Origin: Actinocorallia herbida
GTDB taxonomy: Bacteria; Actinomycetota; Actinomycetes; Streptosporangiales; Streptosporangiaceae
Length of the DNA: 64,000 nt
Direction: 5' to 3'
NCBI RefSeq assembly: GCF_003751225.1
Contig: NZ_RJKE01000001.1
Coordinates: 7,006,001-7,070,000 of the forward strand
The notes under the pieces were generated by a model. That model searched no databases and had not been told where the DNA came from. It saw only the letters and a program-made list of their open reading frames with translations. Positions 50,797-58,296 of this stretch are shown in pieces; within the stretch, counting starts at the first letter, position 1, and each line of letters opens with the position of its first letter. The position numbers and the translations under genes are program-made.

Positions 50797-50849
50797 AACC
50801 CGAAGCGCCCGGCCCGCGCATCGGACCAGGCGCCTCACCGGCAGGGAGA

Positions 50850-51017
50850 TCAGAGCAGGAACTCTTCACCGGTCGCCGCATCCATCGCCCGCTCCAGCCG
50901 GACCTTCGGCCGCGCGACCTCCGCGCATCCCGGGATCCGAGCCCGGACCTCCTCGGCCCTGCCCTCGGCCTTGCCTCGGGCTTCGGATTCGGCGCGGTTG
51001 CGGGAGACGAGCGGCTC
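50850..51017 (-). pseudogene. C-terminal remnant of an Rpn-family (PD-(D/E)XK nuclease-like) gene
   Basis: A 55-codon frame on the minus strand ends in TGA (50850-50852). It reads Ala-Glu-Ser-Glu-Ala-Arg-Gly-Lys-Ala-Glu-Gly-Arg-Ala-Glu-Glu, then Val-Arg-Ala-Arg-Ile-Pro-Gly-Cys, then Arg-Ala-Met-Asp-Ala-Ala-Thr-Gly-Glu-Glu-Phe-Leu-Leu. This is the Ala-Glu-Gly-rich tail plus last helices of actinobacterial Rpn/transposase-like proteins. The nuclease domain is missing upstream, where the frame loses similarity, so this is a decayed copy. The rest of the 398-base gap 50797-51194 shows nothing else. Confidence 0.55.
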
Positions 51018-51194
51018 GGTGCCGGTGCCGGTGCCGACGGGCGTGCGACTACCGAGGGTGGCGTGACAGAAACACGACGACGAGTAGGCATCCAGGTTTG
51101 CAGATATCGGTAAGGCTTTAGAAGGGATTGTCCGGGAAATGCCGGGGCCCGGCTGACGGCGGTGTCGGCCGGGCCCCGGGGTGGAAAGAGGGGG

Positions 51195-52829
51195 TCAGTG
51201 GGGGGTGGCCTTTTCGGCGCCTAGGCCGGTGAGGGAGCGGACTTCCATTTCGGCGTATTTGGCGGCGCGGTGTTCCTTGCTGAGGATGGTGCCGAGGTAG
51301 CCGAAGAGGAAGCCGAGGGGGATGGAGACCAGGCCGGGGTTCTCCAGGGGGAACCAGGAGATGTCGATGTCGGCGGGGAGGAGGGACAGGGACTTGCCGT
51401 CGGGGGCGACGCCCTTGCCGGAGACGACCGGGGAGAAGATCACCAGGAAGACCGCCGAGCCGAGGCCGCCGTAGATGGCGGCGACGGCGCCCGCGGTGTT
51501 GAACCGCTTCCAGAAGAGGCTGTAGAGGATCGCGGGGAGGTTCCCCGAGGCGGCGACGGCGAAGGCCAGCGCGACGAGGAACGCGACGTTCAGGCGCTGC
51601 GCGAAGATGCCGAGCACGATGGCGACCGCGCCGATGACGAACGCGGAGATCTTCGCGACCCGGACCTCGTCCTTCTCGGTGGCGGTGCCCTTCTTGATGA
51701 CGTGCGCGTACAGGTCGTGCGCGACCGACGAGGACGACGCGAGGGTCAGGCCCGCGACGACTGCGAGGATCGTGGCGAAGGCGACCGCCGCGATGAACGC
51801 CAGCAGGATCGTGCCGCCGACGCCGCCGAAGAGGAGGTCGCCGATCTTCTCGGCGAGCAGCGGGGCCGCGGTGTTGCCCGCCGCGTTGGACTCCGCGATG
51901 GTCTTCGACCCGACGAGTGCCGCCGCGCCGAAGCCGAGGATGAGGGTGAGCAGGTAGAAGACGCCGATGATGCCGATGCCCCACAGCACCGACTTGCGGG
52001 CGTCGCGGGCGGTCGGCACGGTGTAGAAGCGGATGAGGATGTGCGGCAGGCCCGCGGTGCCGAGCACCAGGGCGAGGCCGAGGCTGATGAGGTCGAGCTT
52101 GCCGGCGAGGCCCTGCGCCTCGGTCCCGTACTTGAGGCCGGGCTCGAGGAACGCCTGCCCCTTGCCGCTCTGCTCTGCCGCGTCGCCGAGCAGGTTGGAG
52201 ACGTTGAAGCCGTACTTGCCGAGGACGAGCAGGGTGATCAGGGTGGCGCCGCCCATGAGCAGCACCGCCTTGACGATCTGGACCCAGGTGGTGCCCTTCA
52301 TGCCGCCGACGACCACGTAGACGATCATGAGGATGCCGACGCCGACGATGGTGAGCGCCTTGGCGGCCTCACTCGTCAGGCCGAACAGCAGGGCCACGAG
52401 GGCGCCCGCGCCGACCATCTGGGCGAGCAGGTAGAAGATCGACACGACGATCGTGGAGACGCCCGCGGCGGTGCGCACGGGCAGCGGCCGCATCCGGAAC
52501 GCCAGGACGTCGGCCATCGTGTACTTGCCGGAGTTGCGCATCAGCTCGGCGACCAGCAGCAGCGCGACGAGCCAGGCGACGAGGAAGCCGATCGAGTACA
52601 GGAATCCGTCGTAGCCGCTGAGCGCGATGATCCCGGCGATGCCGAGGAACGAGGCGGCGGACATGTAGTCGCCGCCGATGGCCATGCCGTTCTGCGCGGC
52701 GGAGAACGAGCGGCCTCCGGCGTAGAAGTCGGCGGCGTCCTTGGTCTGCCGGGAGGCGCGGATCGTGAGGAAGAGGGTGAAGCCGACGAAGAGGAGGAAC
52801 AGCACGATCGCGAGGGTGTGGTTGCTCAT
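51195..52829 (-). CDS. actP: Cation/acetate symporter (ActP-like SSS family)
   Basis: A 544-residue solute:sodium symporter with about thirteen helices. Phe-Tyr-Ala-Gly-Gly-Arg-Ser, Asn-Gly-Met-Ala-Ile-Gly-Gly-Asp-Tyr-Met-Ser-Ala-Ala-Ser-Phe-Leu-Gly-Ile-Ala-Gly, Gly-Gly-Met-Lys-Gly-Thr-Thr-Trp-Val-Gln and Leu-Pro-His-Ile-Leu-Ile-Arg-Phe are ActP hallmarks. It imports acetate or related monocarboxylates with Na+ or H+. It is coupled to the DUF485 gene (ATGA overlap at 52826-52829), as yjcH-actP in enterobacteria. Confidence 0.93.
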   Translation of the reverse strand: MSNHTLAIVLFLLFVGFTLFLTIRASRQTKDAADFYAGGRSFSAAQNGMAIGGDYMSAASFLGIAGIIALSGYDGFLYSIGFLVAWLVALLLVAELMRNSGKYTMADVLAFRMRPLPVRTAAGVSTIVVSIFYLLAQMVGAGALVALLFGLTSEAAKALTIVGVGILMIVYVVVGGMKGTTWVQIVKAVLLMGGATLITLLVLGKYGFNVSNLLGDAAEQSGKGQAFLEPGLKYGTEAQGLAGKLDLISLGLALVLGTAGLPHILIRFYTVPTARDARKSVLWGIGIIGVFYLLTLILGFGAAALVGSKTIAESNAAGNTAAPLLAEKIGDLLFGGVGGTILLAFIAAVAFATILAVVAGLTLASSSSVAHDLYAHVIKKGTATEKDEVRVAKISAFVIGAVAIVLGIFAQRLNVAFLVALAFAVAASGNLPAILYSLFWKRFNTAGAVAAIYGGLGSAVFLVIFSPVVSGKGVAPDGKSLSLLPADIDISWFPLENPGLVSIPLGFLFGYLGTILSKEHRAAKYAEMEVRSLTGLGAEKATPH

Positions 52830-53146
52830 CGCTGCGCCTCCTCCCGGATCCTCTCCGCCAGCGGGTCGAAGGTGGACCCGGCGTGCCTGGCGTAGAAGTA
52901 GGCGATGGCGAAGGTGGAGACGAACTGGAGGAGTCCGAACACCAGCGCGACGTTGATGTTGCCGACCAGCTGAACGGCCATGAAGTCGCGGGCGAAGGCG
53001 GACATCACCACGTACAGCAGGTACCAGGCGAGGAACGCGACGGTCAGGGGGAAGACGAAGGACCGGAACTTGTGTCTGAGCCGCACGAAGTCCGGGGTCG
53101 CCCGGACCTCCTCGTACACGCTGAATCCCTCGGGAGCCGTGCTCAT
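52826..53146 (-). CDS. DUF485 membrane protein (YjcH-like)
   Basis: The 106-residue protein has two helices (about 33-52 and 63-85) and the family pattern Phe-Val-Arg-Leu-Arg-His-Lys-Phe-Arg-Ser-Phe-Val-Phe-Pro-Leu, Tyr-Leu-Leu-Tyr-Val, then Ala-Ile-Ala-Tyr-Phe-Tyr. DUF485 proteins are the constant partners of ActP-type symporters. AAGGAGGT precedes ATG 53146. Two direct repeats 130-160 bases upstream (53277-53308) are likely response-regulator sites. Confidence 0.92.
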   Translation of the reverse strand: MSTAPEGFSVYEEVRATPDFVRLRHKFRSFVFPLTVAFLAWYLLYVVMSAFARDFMAVQLVGNINVALVFGLLQFVSTFAIAYFYARHAGSTFDPLAERIREEAQR

Positions 53147-53276
53147 GCGGGACCTCCTTGCCGATGTGATGGGGGTCACTGTGGGTGGACGCGCACACAA
53201 CGTAAGCCGCGCAGATGATCCCGAGGAGAGGTGTATCGGCGAGCCGCGTTCAGCCTGCGACCGTTCTAGATCGGCT

Positions 53277-53308
53277 GCGGTGAACGGTCGTTCTGAAGCG
53301 GTGAACGG
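53277..53308 (-). promoter_or_regulatory. LytTR-type direct repeats upstream of DUF485-actP
   Basis: GCGGTGAACGG occurs at 53277-53287 and again at 53298-53308, exactly 21 bases apart. On the minus strand each reads CCGTTCACCGC, close to the LytTR half-site (T/A)(A/C)(C/A)GTTN(A/G)(T/G). Two helical turns between half-sites is the classic LytTR spacing. GACCGTTC at 53259-53266 is a third, inverted match. Confidence 0.65.
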
Positions 53309-53321
53309 GGAGGCGCGCCCG

Positions 53322-54788
53322 TCAGATACGCCGGGGCCGCCAGTCACCGCGATCAAGCTCCACGCCCTCCGGGGTGTGCAGCCGGACCATCGTGCGCGCG
53401 GTGTGCGCCGGGCGCGCGGTGCGCCGGGAGACCGCGACCATCACCAGGAAGGTCAGCGGGACGGTCCACGCGCCGGGCTGGGCGACCCAGCCGTCGGCCC
53501 GCTCGGTCGCCACGGTCCACACGACCGCCCCGCCCGCGAGGATCCCACCGGTCGCCAGGCCCGCGAGGGCGCCCGCCGCGGTCAGGCCGCGCCACCAGAT
53601 GCCGAGGACGAGCAGCGGGCAGAAGGTCGACGCCGAGAGCGCGAACGCCAGCCCGACCATCGTCGCCACCGGCAGCGACGACGGGACCGCCAGGGCCAGC
53701 GCCAGCGGCACCCCGATCGCCACGACGGTCGCCGCCCGGAAGGATCGCACCCCGCCCCGGAACAGATCCTGCGCGATGACGCCCGCGACCGACACCGTCA
53801 GCCCCGAGGACGTCGAGAGGAACGCCGCGAAGGCGCCCGCGACGAGCAGGGCCCCGAGGAGTTCGCCGAGGGTCCCGCCGACGATCCGGCCGGGCAGTTC
53901 CAGCACCACGGTGTCGGTGTCGGGCGAGCCGCCCGCCGCGAGGTCGGCCGCGTAGATCTTGCCGAGTGCCCCGTAGGCGGCGGGCAGGAGGTAGAACAGC
54001 CCGAGCAGGCCGAGGACGACCGAGGTCGTGCGGCGCGCCGCGTTCCCGTCCGGGTTGGTGTAGAACCTGACGAGCACGTGCGGCAGCCCCATCGTGCCGA
54101 GGAAGGTCGCGAGGATGAGCGAGTACGTCGAGTACAGCCCGTCGTCGCCGGGCAGCAGCCAGGACGTGTCGGCGATGCCGGGGGCGCCGTCGCCGCGCCA
54201 CGCGGCCAGCAGGAACACCAGCGGGACGCCCAGCGCGGTGAGCTTCAGCCAGTACTGGAGCGCCTGGACGAGGGTGATGCTGCGCATTCCGCCCGCGACC
54301 ACGCCGAGGATCACGACCGCGGCCACCAGCGCGCCGCCCGCCCAGGGCGGCCCGCCCGTCACCGAGGCGAGCACCCGGCCCGCCGCCTGGAGCTGCGGCA
54401 GCAGGTACAGCCAGCCGATGAGCACCACGAGGAGGCTCGCCGCCCGCCGCACCGCCATCGACTCCAACCGCGCCTCGGCGAAGTCCGGCAGGGTGTAGGC
54501 GCCCGAGCGGCGCAGCGGGGCCGCGACCAGCACCAGCAGCACGAGGTACCCGCCGGTCCAGCCGACCGGCAGCCACAGCATGTCGACGCCGCCGGCCAGC
54601 ACGAGGCCCGCGATGCCGAGGAAGGAGGCGGCCGAGACGTACTCGCCGCCGATGGCCGACGCGTTCGCCAGCGGCGACACCCCGCGCGAGGCCACGTAGA
54701 AGTCCGAGGTGGTGCGCGAGAGGCGCAGCCCGTAGAAGCCCGCGAGGAGGGTCGCGACCGCGACCGCGGCGACGGCCGCGGCGTTCAC
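53322..54788 (-). CDS. Second SSS-family symporter
   Basis: A 488-residue symporter with Phe-Tyr-Val-Ala-Ser-Arg-Gly-Val, Ala-Ile-Gly-Gly-Glu-Tyr-Val-Ser-Ala-Ala-Ser-Phe-Leu-Gly-Ile-Ala-Gly, Gly-Gly-Met-Arg-Ser-Ile-Thr-Leu-Val-Gln and Leu-Pro-His-Val-Leu-Val-Arg-Phe. It is clearly related to the actP product but about 55 residues shorter and with Glu for Asp in the GG(D/E)Y motif. It starts at GTG 54788, 7 bases after the small membrane protein stop, within the LytS/LytTR operon. Likely a monocarboxylate carrier. Confidence 0.9.
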   Translation of the reverse strand: MNAAAVAAVAVATLLAGFYGLRLSRTTSDFYVASRGVSPLANASAIGGEYVSAASFLGIAGLVLAGGVDMLWLPVGWTGGYLVLLVLVAAPLRRSGAYTLPDFAEARLESMAVRRAASLLVVLIGWLYLLPQLQAAGRVLASVTGGPPWAGGALVAAVVILGVVAGGMRSITLVQALQYWLKLTALGVPLVFLLAAWRGDGAPGIADTSWLLPGDDGLYSTYSLILATFLGTMGLPHVLVRFYTNPDGNAARRTTSVVLGLLGLFYLLPAAYGALGKIYAADLAAGGSPDTDTVVLELPGRIVGGTLGELLGALLVAGAFAAFLSTSSGLTVSVAGVIAQDLFRGGVRSFRAATVVAIGVPLALALAVPSSLPVATMVGLAFALSASTFCPLLVLGIWWRGLTAAGALAGLATGGILAGGAVVWTVATERADGWVAQPGAWTVPLTFLVMVAVSRRTARPAHTARTMVRLHTPEGVELDRGDWRPRRI

Positions 54789-54795
54789 CCGGCCC

Positions 54796-55176
54796 TCACC
54801 CGCGCTGCACCATCTCGGCGAAGTCCCGCTCCGCGGCCTCGGCCTGCCGCCGGTACCACCAGCCGAGCCCGGCGAACACCGGGTAGACGGCCACCGCGAG
54901 CAGCAGCCACGGCAGGGGGACCCCGAACACCTGCGCCTCCCGCATCGGACGCACCAGCGCGAACGCCAGCGGCAGCCCCCCGACGAAGGCCACGAGCAGC
55001 ACGCACACCGACAGTGACAGCCTGAGCTGCGACCGTATCAGCGCGTCCATGTAGACCTCGCCGAGTCGCGTCTGTTCGTCGATCTCGCGGGTGCCGGGGC
55101 CGGGCCGCCTCCGCGGCACCGCGGTGCGCGGGCTGGTCACCGCCACCCGGGAGGGACGGCCGGAGCGCGCGGTCAC
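54796..55176 (-). CDS. DUF485-like small membrane protein
   Basis: The 126-residue protein has a basic N-terminal stretch (about 40 residues) and two helices (about 57-77 and 87-107). It ends in Trp-Trp-Tyr-Arg-Arg-Gln-Ala-Glu-Ala-Ala-Glu-Arg-Asp-Phe. Its place immediately before a symporter matches the DUF485/ActP arrangement next door, though similarity to DUF485 is weak. The GTG start overlaps the LytTR regulator stop (GTGA at 55173-55176). Confidence 0.75.
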   Translation of the reverse strand: MTARSGRPSRVAVTSPRTAVPRRRPGPGTREIDEQTRLGEVYMDALIRSQLRLSLSVCVLLVAFVGGLPLAFALVRPMREAQVFGVPLPWLLLAVAVYPVFAGLGWWYRRQAEAAERDFAEMVQRG

Positions 55177-55904
55177 GGGCGGGGCCTGCGCAGCAGGAGG
55201 TCGCGCAGCTGCCGGGTGTGGCGGCGGCTCACCGGCAGCTCGGTCCCGGCGACGACGACGGTGCAGCGCCCGGCGTCCAGGCGCAGTTCGCTGATGTGCG
55301 GGACCGCCACGAGGTGGCTGCGGTGGATCCGGACCAGTGCGGGCCACCGCTCCTCCAGGACGGTCAGCGGGATCCGCACGAGATGCGCCCCGGACGCGGT
55401 GTGCAGCCTGGCGTAGTCTCCGCGCGCCTCCACGAAGTGCACCTCCGCGGGGTGGACGAATCGGGTGACTCCCGACAGTTCCACCGGAAGCGGTTCGGGC
55501 TCGGGCAGGAAGGGCGCGGCCTCGTCGGCCGGGTCGCTGATCCGCCGGACGGTCTCGGCGAGCCGTTCCGGCCGCACCGGCTTGAGGAGGTAGTCGGCGG
55601 CCTGGACCTCGAACGCCTGGACCGCGTGCTCCTCGTGCGCGGTGACGTAGACGAGCCGGGGAGGGCACGCGAACTGGGCGAGGAGCCGGCCCAGCACGAT
55701 CCCGTCGAGGCCCGGCATCCTGACGTCGAGGAAGACCGCGTCGTAAGGGCGTTCGGCGGCGATGGCCCGGTCGAGGGCGCGGAGCGCCGCGGCGCCGTCC
55801 CGTGCGCCGTCGACGTCGGCCACGCGCGGGTCGGCCCGCAGCAGGAACACGAGATCGTCCAGGGCGGGCAGTTCGTCGTCCACGGCTAGCACGCGCATCT
55901 CCAA
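55173..55904 (-). CDS. LytTR-family response regulator
   Basis: A 243-residue regulator: receiver with Val-Asp-Asp-Glu, phospho-Asp in Phe-Leu-Asp-Val-Arg-Met-Pro-Gly and Leu-Leu-Lys-Pro. The C-terminal LytTR DNA-binding domain has Val-His-Phe-Val-Glu-Ala-Arg-Gly-Asp-Tyr, Ile-Pro-Leu-Thr-Val-Leu-Glu-Glu and Arg-Ile-His-Arg-Ser-His-Leu-Val-Ala. It pairs with the kinase upstream. By analogy with BtsSR/YpdAB it should control monocarboxylate (pyruvate or acetate) uptake genes. Confidence 0.93.
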   Translation of the reverse strand: MEMRVLAVDDELPALDDLVFLLRADPRVADVDGARDGAAALRALDRAIAAERPYDAVFLDVRMPGLDGIVLGRLLAQFACPPRLVYVTAHEEHAVQAFEVQAADYLLKPVRPERLAETVRRISDPADEAAPFLPEPEPLPVELSGVTRFVHPAEVHFVEARGDYARLHTASGAHLVRIPLTVLEERWPALVRIHRSHLVAVPHISELRLDAGRCTVVVAGTELPVSRRHTRQLRDLLLRRPRP

Positions 55905-55986
55905 AGCGTGACGACCATCACAAAGGATGTCAAAGGTCGACTTTCCCGATATTCGGCCGTTTTCGGACCCGGAGCGTCGCCGGCCC

Positions 55987-57126
55987 TCACCGCGCCGTCA
56001 CGCCGGGGTGGTACTTGGGCACCCTCAGGGTGATCTTCACACCGGCGCCCTCCGCGGTCTCCACGACGAGGCCGTACGCGTCGCCGTAGACCTGCCGTAG
56101 GCGGGTGTCCACGTTCGCCAGGCCTATACCCGTCCCGGTGGCGCCCTCCCCCGCGAGGACCTTGCGCATCTCCTCGGGCGCCATGCCCACCCCGTCGTCC
56201 TCGACGATCAGCCTGCACTCCGCCCCCGCGTCCTCCGCCAGCAGCGTGATCCTTCCCGGCCCGGGACGTCCCTCGATGCCGTGCCGCACCGCGTTCTCCA
56301 CCAGCGGCTGGAGGCACAGGAACGGGACGGCCACCGGCAGCACCTCCGGCGCGATCCGCAAGGTCACCCGCAGCCGCTCCTCGCCGAACCTGGCGCGGGC
56401 CAGCATGAGGAACCTGTCGATGTTGCGCAGCTCCTCGGCCAGCGTGGTGAACTCCCCGTGCCGCCGGAACGAGTAGCGCGTGAAGTCCGCGAACTCCAGC
56501 AGCAGCTCCCTGGCCTGCTCCGGATCGGTCCGGACGAACGACGCGATCGTGGTGAGGGAGTTGTAGATGAAATGCGGGGAGATCTGCGCCCGCAGCGCCC
56601 GGACCTCGGCCTCCACCAGCAGCTCCCGCGACAGGTCGAGCTCCGCCAGCTCCAGATGGGTCGCCACCCACCGGCCGACCTCCTCCGTCGCCCGCACCAG
56701 GCCCGCCGACGCCTGCCCGCCGAACGCCACGAGGGTCCCGGCCACCCCCGCGCCCGTCGCCAGCGGCACCACCACCGCGGCCCCGCCCCCCGGCAGCTCG
56801 ACGACCCGGGCCCGGCCCGTCTCCAGGGAGTGGGCCGCCAGCGCCATGACGCCGTCGCGCGGACCCGTCAGGACCTCCTCCCGGTCGGTGATCGCCAGGT
56901 CGTCGGCGTCCAGCAGCTCCCGTAGGTGCCGTGCCGCCTTCTCCGCTCCCGTCCGGGTGAGCCCTCGGCGCAGGGCGGGGGCGGCCAAGGAGGCCTTGTG
57001 CAGGGTCTCGAAAGCCGCCCGCTCGGCCGGACCGCCCAGATCACGGCGGCGCAGCCGGACCAGCAGGAGCACCGCGGCGGCGAACGCGACCGCGAAGAAG
57101 AGGAGGGCTGCTTCCACCCGATCCAA
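55987..57126 (-). CDS. LytS-type sensor histidine kinase
   Basis: The 379-residue kinase has one N-terminal helix (about 4-24) and a GAF-like central region (45-165). The His_kinase domain is Gln-Ile-Ser-Pro-His-Phe-Ile-Tyr-Asn-Ser-Leu-Thr-Thr with phospho-acceptor His, and the ATPase has Pro-Leu-Val-Glu-Asn-Ala-Val-Arg-His-Gly and Asp-Asp-Gly-Val-Gly-Met. It lacks the multi-helix 5TM-LYT sensor, so the signal is probably cytoplasmic. It starts with TTG at 57126, 32 bases from the divergent FGE gene. Confidence 0.92.
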   Translation of the reverse strand: MDRVEAALLFFAVAFAAAVLLLVRLRRRDLGGPAERAAFETLHKASLAAPALRRGLTRTGAEKAARHLRELLDADDLAITDREEVLTGPRDGVMALAAHSLETGRARVVELPGGGAAVVVPLATGAGVAGTLVAFGGQASAGLVRATEEVGRWVATHLELAELDLSRELLVEAEVRALRAQISPHFIYNSLTTIASFVRTDPEQARELLLEFADFTRYSFRRHGEFTTLAEELRNIDRFLMLARARFGEERLRVTLRIAPEVLPVAVPFLCLQPLVENAVRHGIEGRPGPGRITLLAEDAGAECRLIVEDDGVGMAPEEMRKVLAGEGATGTGIGLANVDTRLRQVYGDAYGLVVETAEGAGVKITLRVPKYHPGVTAR

Positions 57127-57145
57127 GGTATGGGGCGGACGCCGA

Positions 57146-57158
57146 TAATCTGGGAGTC
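57146..57158 (+). promoter_or_regulatory. Leaderless-type -10 element for the FGE gene
   Basis: TAATCT (57146-57151), seven bases, ATG 57159. On the other strand the same bases read AGATTA, so the divergent kinase promoter probably overlaps. Confidence 0.45.
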
Positions 57159-58058
57159 ATGACCGAAGTGCCTCCGTGCTGTGCCGCCTCCCGTCCCGCG
57201 TCGGAACCGACTCCGGTCACCCTGTCGCTGTCGCCGGCGCCTCCCGCCGCCCCCGCGGCGCAGCCCCCGAAGGGCATGATCTCGCTGCCCGGCGGGATCT
57301 TCCGGATGGGCAACGAGGACGAGAACGCCAACCCGCTCGACGGCGAGGGCCCGGTCCGCGACGTCGAGGTGGCCCCGTTCAGGATCGACCCGACCACGGT
57401 CACCAACGCCCAGTTCGCCAGGTTCATCAAGGACACCGGGTATGTGACCGAGGCCGAGACCTTCGGATGGTCGTTCGTCTTCTACGGCCTGCTCTCCCCC
57501 GAAGTGGCCGCCCGCACCCGGTCCCCCGAAGGCACCCCGTGGTGGCGGGCGATCGACGGCGCGACCTGGCGGACCCCGGAAGGCGAGGGCTCCGACATCA
57601 CCCGCCGCCAGAAGCACCCCGTCATCCACGTCTCCTGGACCGACGCCGCCGCCTACGCCGCCTGGGCGGGCAAGCGCCTCCCCACCGAGATCGAATGGGA
57701 GTACGCCGCCCGGGGCGGCCTCGACCAGGCCACCTTCCCGTGGGGGAACGAGCTGTACCCGCGCGGCCAGCGCCGCGCCAACATCTGGGAGGGCGACTTC
57801 CCCACCCACCACACCGGCCAGATCGGCCCCGTCGCCGCCGACTCCTTCCGCCCCAACGGCCACGGCCTCTACAACACCGTCGGCAACGTCTGGGAGTGGA
57901 CCGCCGACTGGTTCGACCCCGCCCAGGACCGCCGCGCCATGCGCGGCGGCTCCTACCTCTGCCACGACTCCTACTGCAACCGCTACCGCGTGGCCGCCCG
58001 CACCGCCAACACCCCCGACTCCTCCACCGGCAACATCGGCTTCCGCTGCGCGTATTGA
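57159..58058 (+). CDS. Formylglycine-generating enzyme (sulfatase-modifying factor)
   Basis: A 299-residue copper-dependent oxidase that converts the Cys of a sulfatase CxPxR motif to formylglycine. Visible: Ile-Ser-Leu-Pro-Gly-Gly-Ile-Phe-Arg-Met-Gly, Val-Thr-Asn-Ala-Gln-Phe, His-Pro-Val-Ile-His-Val-Ser-Trp, Arg-Leu-Pro-Thr-Glu-Ile-Glu-Trp-Glu-Tyr-Ala-Ala-Arg-Gly-Gly, Gly-Asn-Val-Trp-Glu-Trp. The catalytic Arg-Gly-Gly-Ser-Tyr-Leu-Cys268-His-Asp-Ser-Tyr-Cys273 has both Cys, distinguishing true FGE from EgtB-like relatives. No sulfatase gene is in the window. The N-terminal 38 residues are a Pro/Ala-rich extension. Confidence 0.95.
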   Translation: MTEVPPCCAASRPASEPTPVTLSLSPAPPAAPAAQPPKGMISLPGGIFRMGNEDENANPLDGEGPVRDVEVAPFRIDPTTVTNAQFARFIKDTGYVTEAETFGWSFVFYGLLSPEVAARTRSPEGTPWWRAIDGATWRTPEGEGSDITRRQKHPVIHVSWTDAAAYAAWAGKRLPTEIEWEYAARGGLDQATFPWGNELYPRGQRRANIWEGDFPTHHTGQIGPVAADSFRPNGHGLYNTVGNVWEWTADWFDPAQDRRAMRGGSYLCHDSYCNRYRVAARTANTPDSSTGNIGFRCAY

Positions 58059-58063
58059 ACTGC

Positions 58064-58080
58064 GCCGCCTCCGGCGGCGC
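58064..58080 (+). terminator. Hairpin after the FGE gene
   Basis: CGCCGCC, loop TCC, GGCGGCG, six bases past the stop. Confidence 0.6.
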
Positions 58081-58159
58081 GTGATCGGGCGCTTGAGATC
58101 CCGGCGCCACCCCTCCGGCCCCAGGGGGCCTACGGGGCGGCGCCGGGGCGCCCGATCAC
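58081..58159. repeat. Long nested inverted repeat
   Basis: GTGATCGGGCGC (58081-58092) pairs with GCGCCCGATCAC (58148-58159), and inside it CCGGCGCC (58101-58108) pairs with GGCGCCGG (58139-58146). It lies between convergent genes and may act as a bidirectional terminator. The remaining gap to 58296 shows nothing I can name. Confidence 0.7.
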
Positions 58160-58296
58160 CGGTCCTCGGTCCCTGGGGCCTGCGGCGTGCGACTTGCCCG
58201 ATGCGGTCTGGGCGCGGTTCTACCCCCTGCGGGACGTCGTGGGTTTCTGCGTGATCAAGGGGCGGCCTTTACGTAGTAAGTCTGGGTCGGTGTGGG

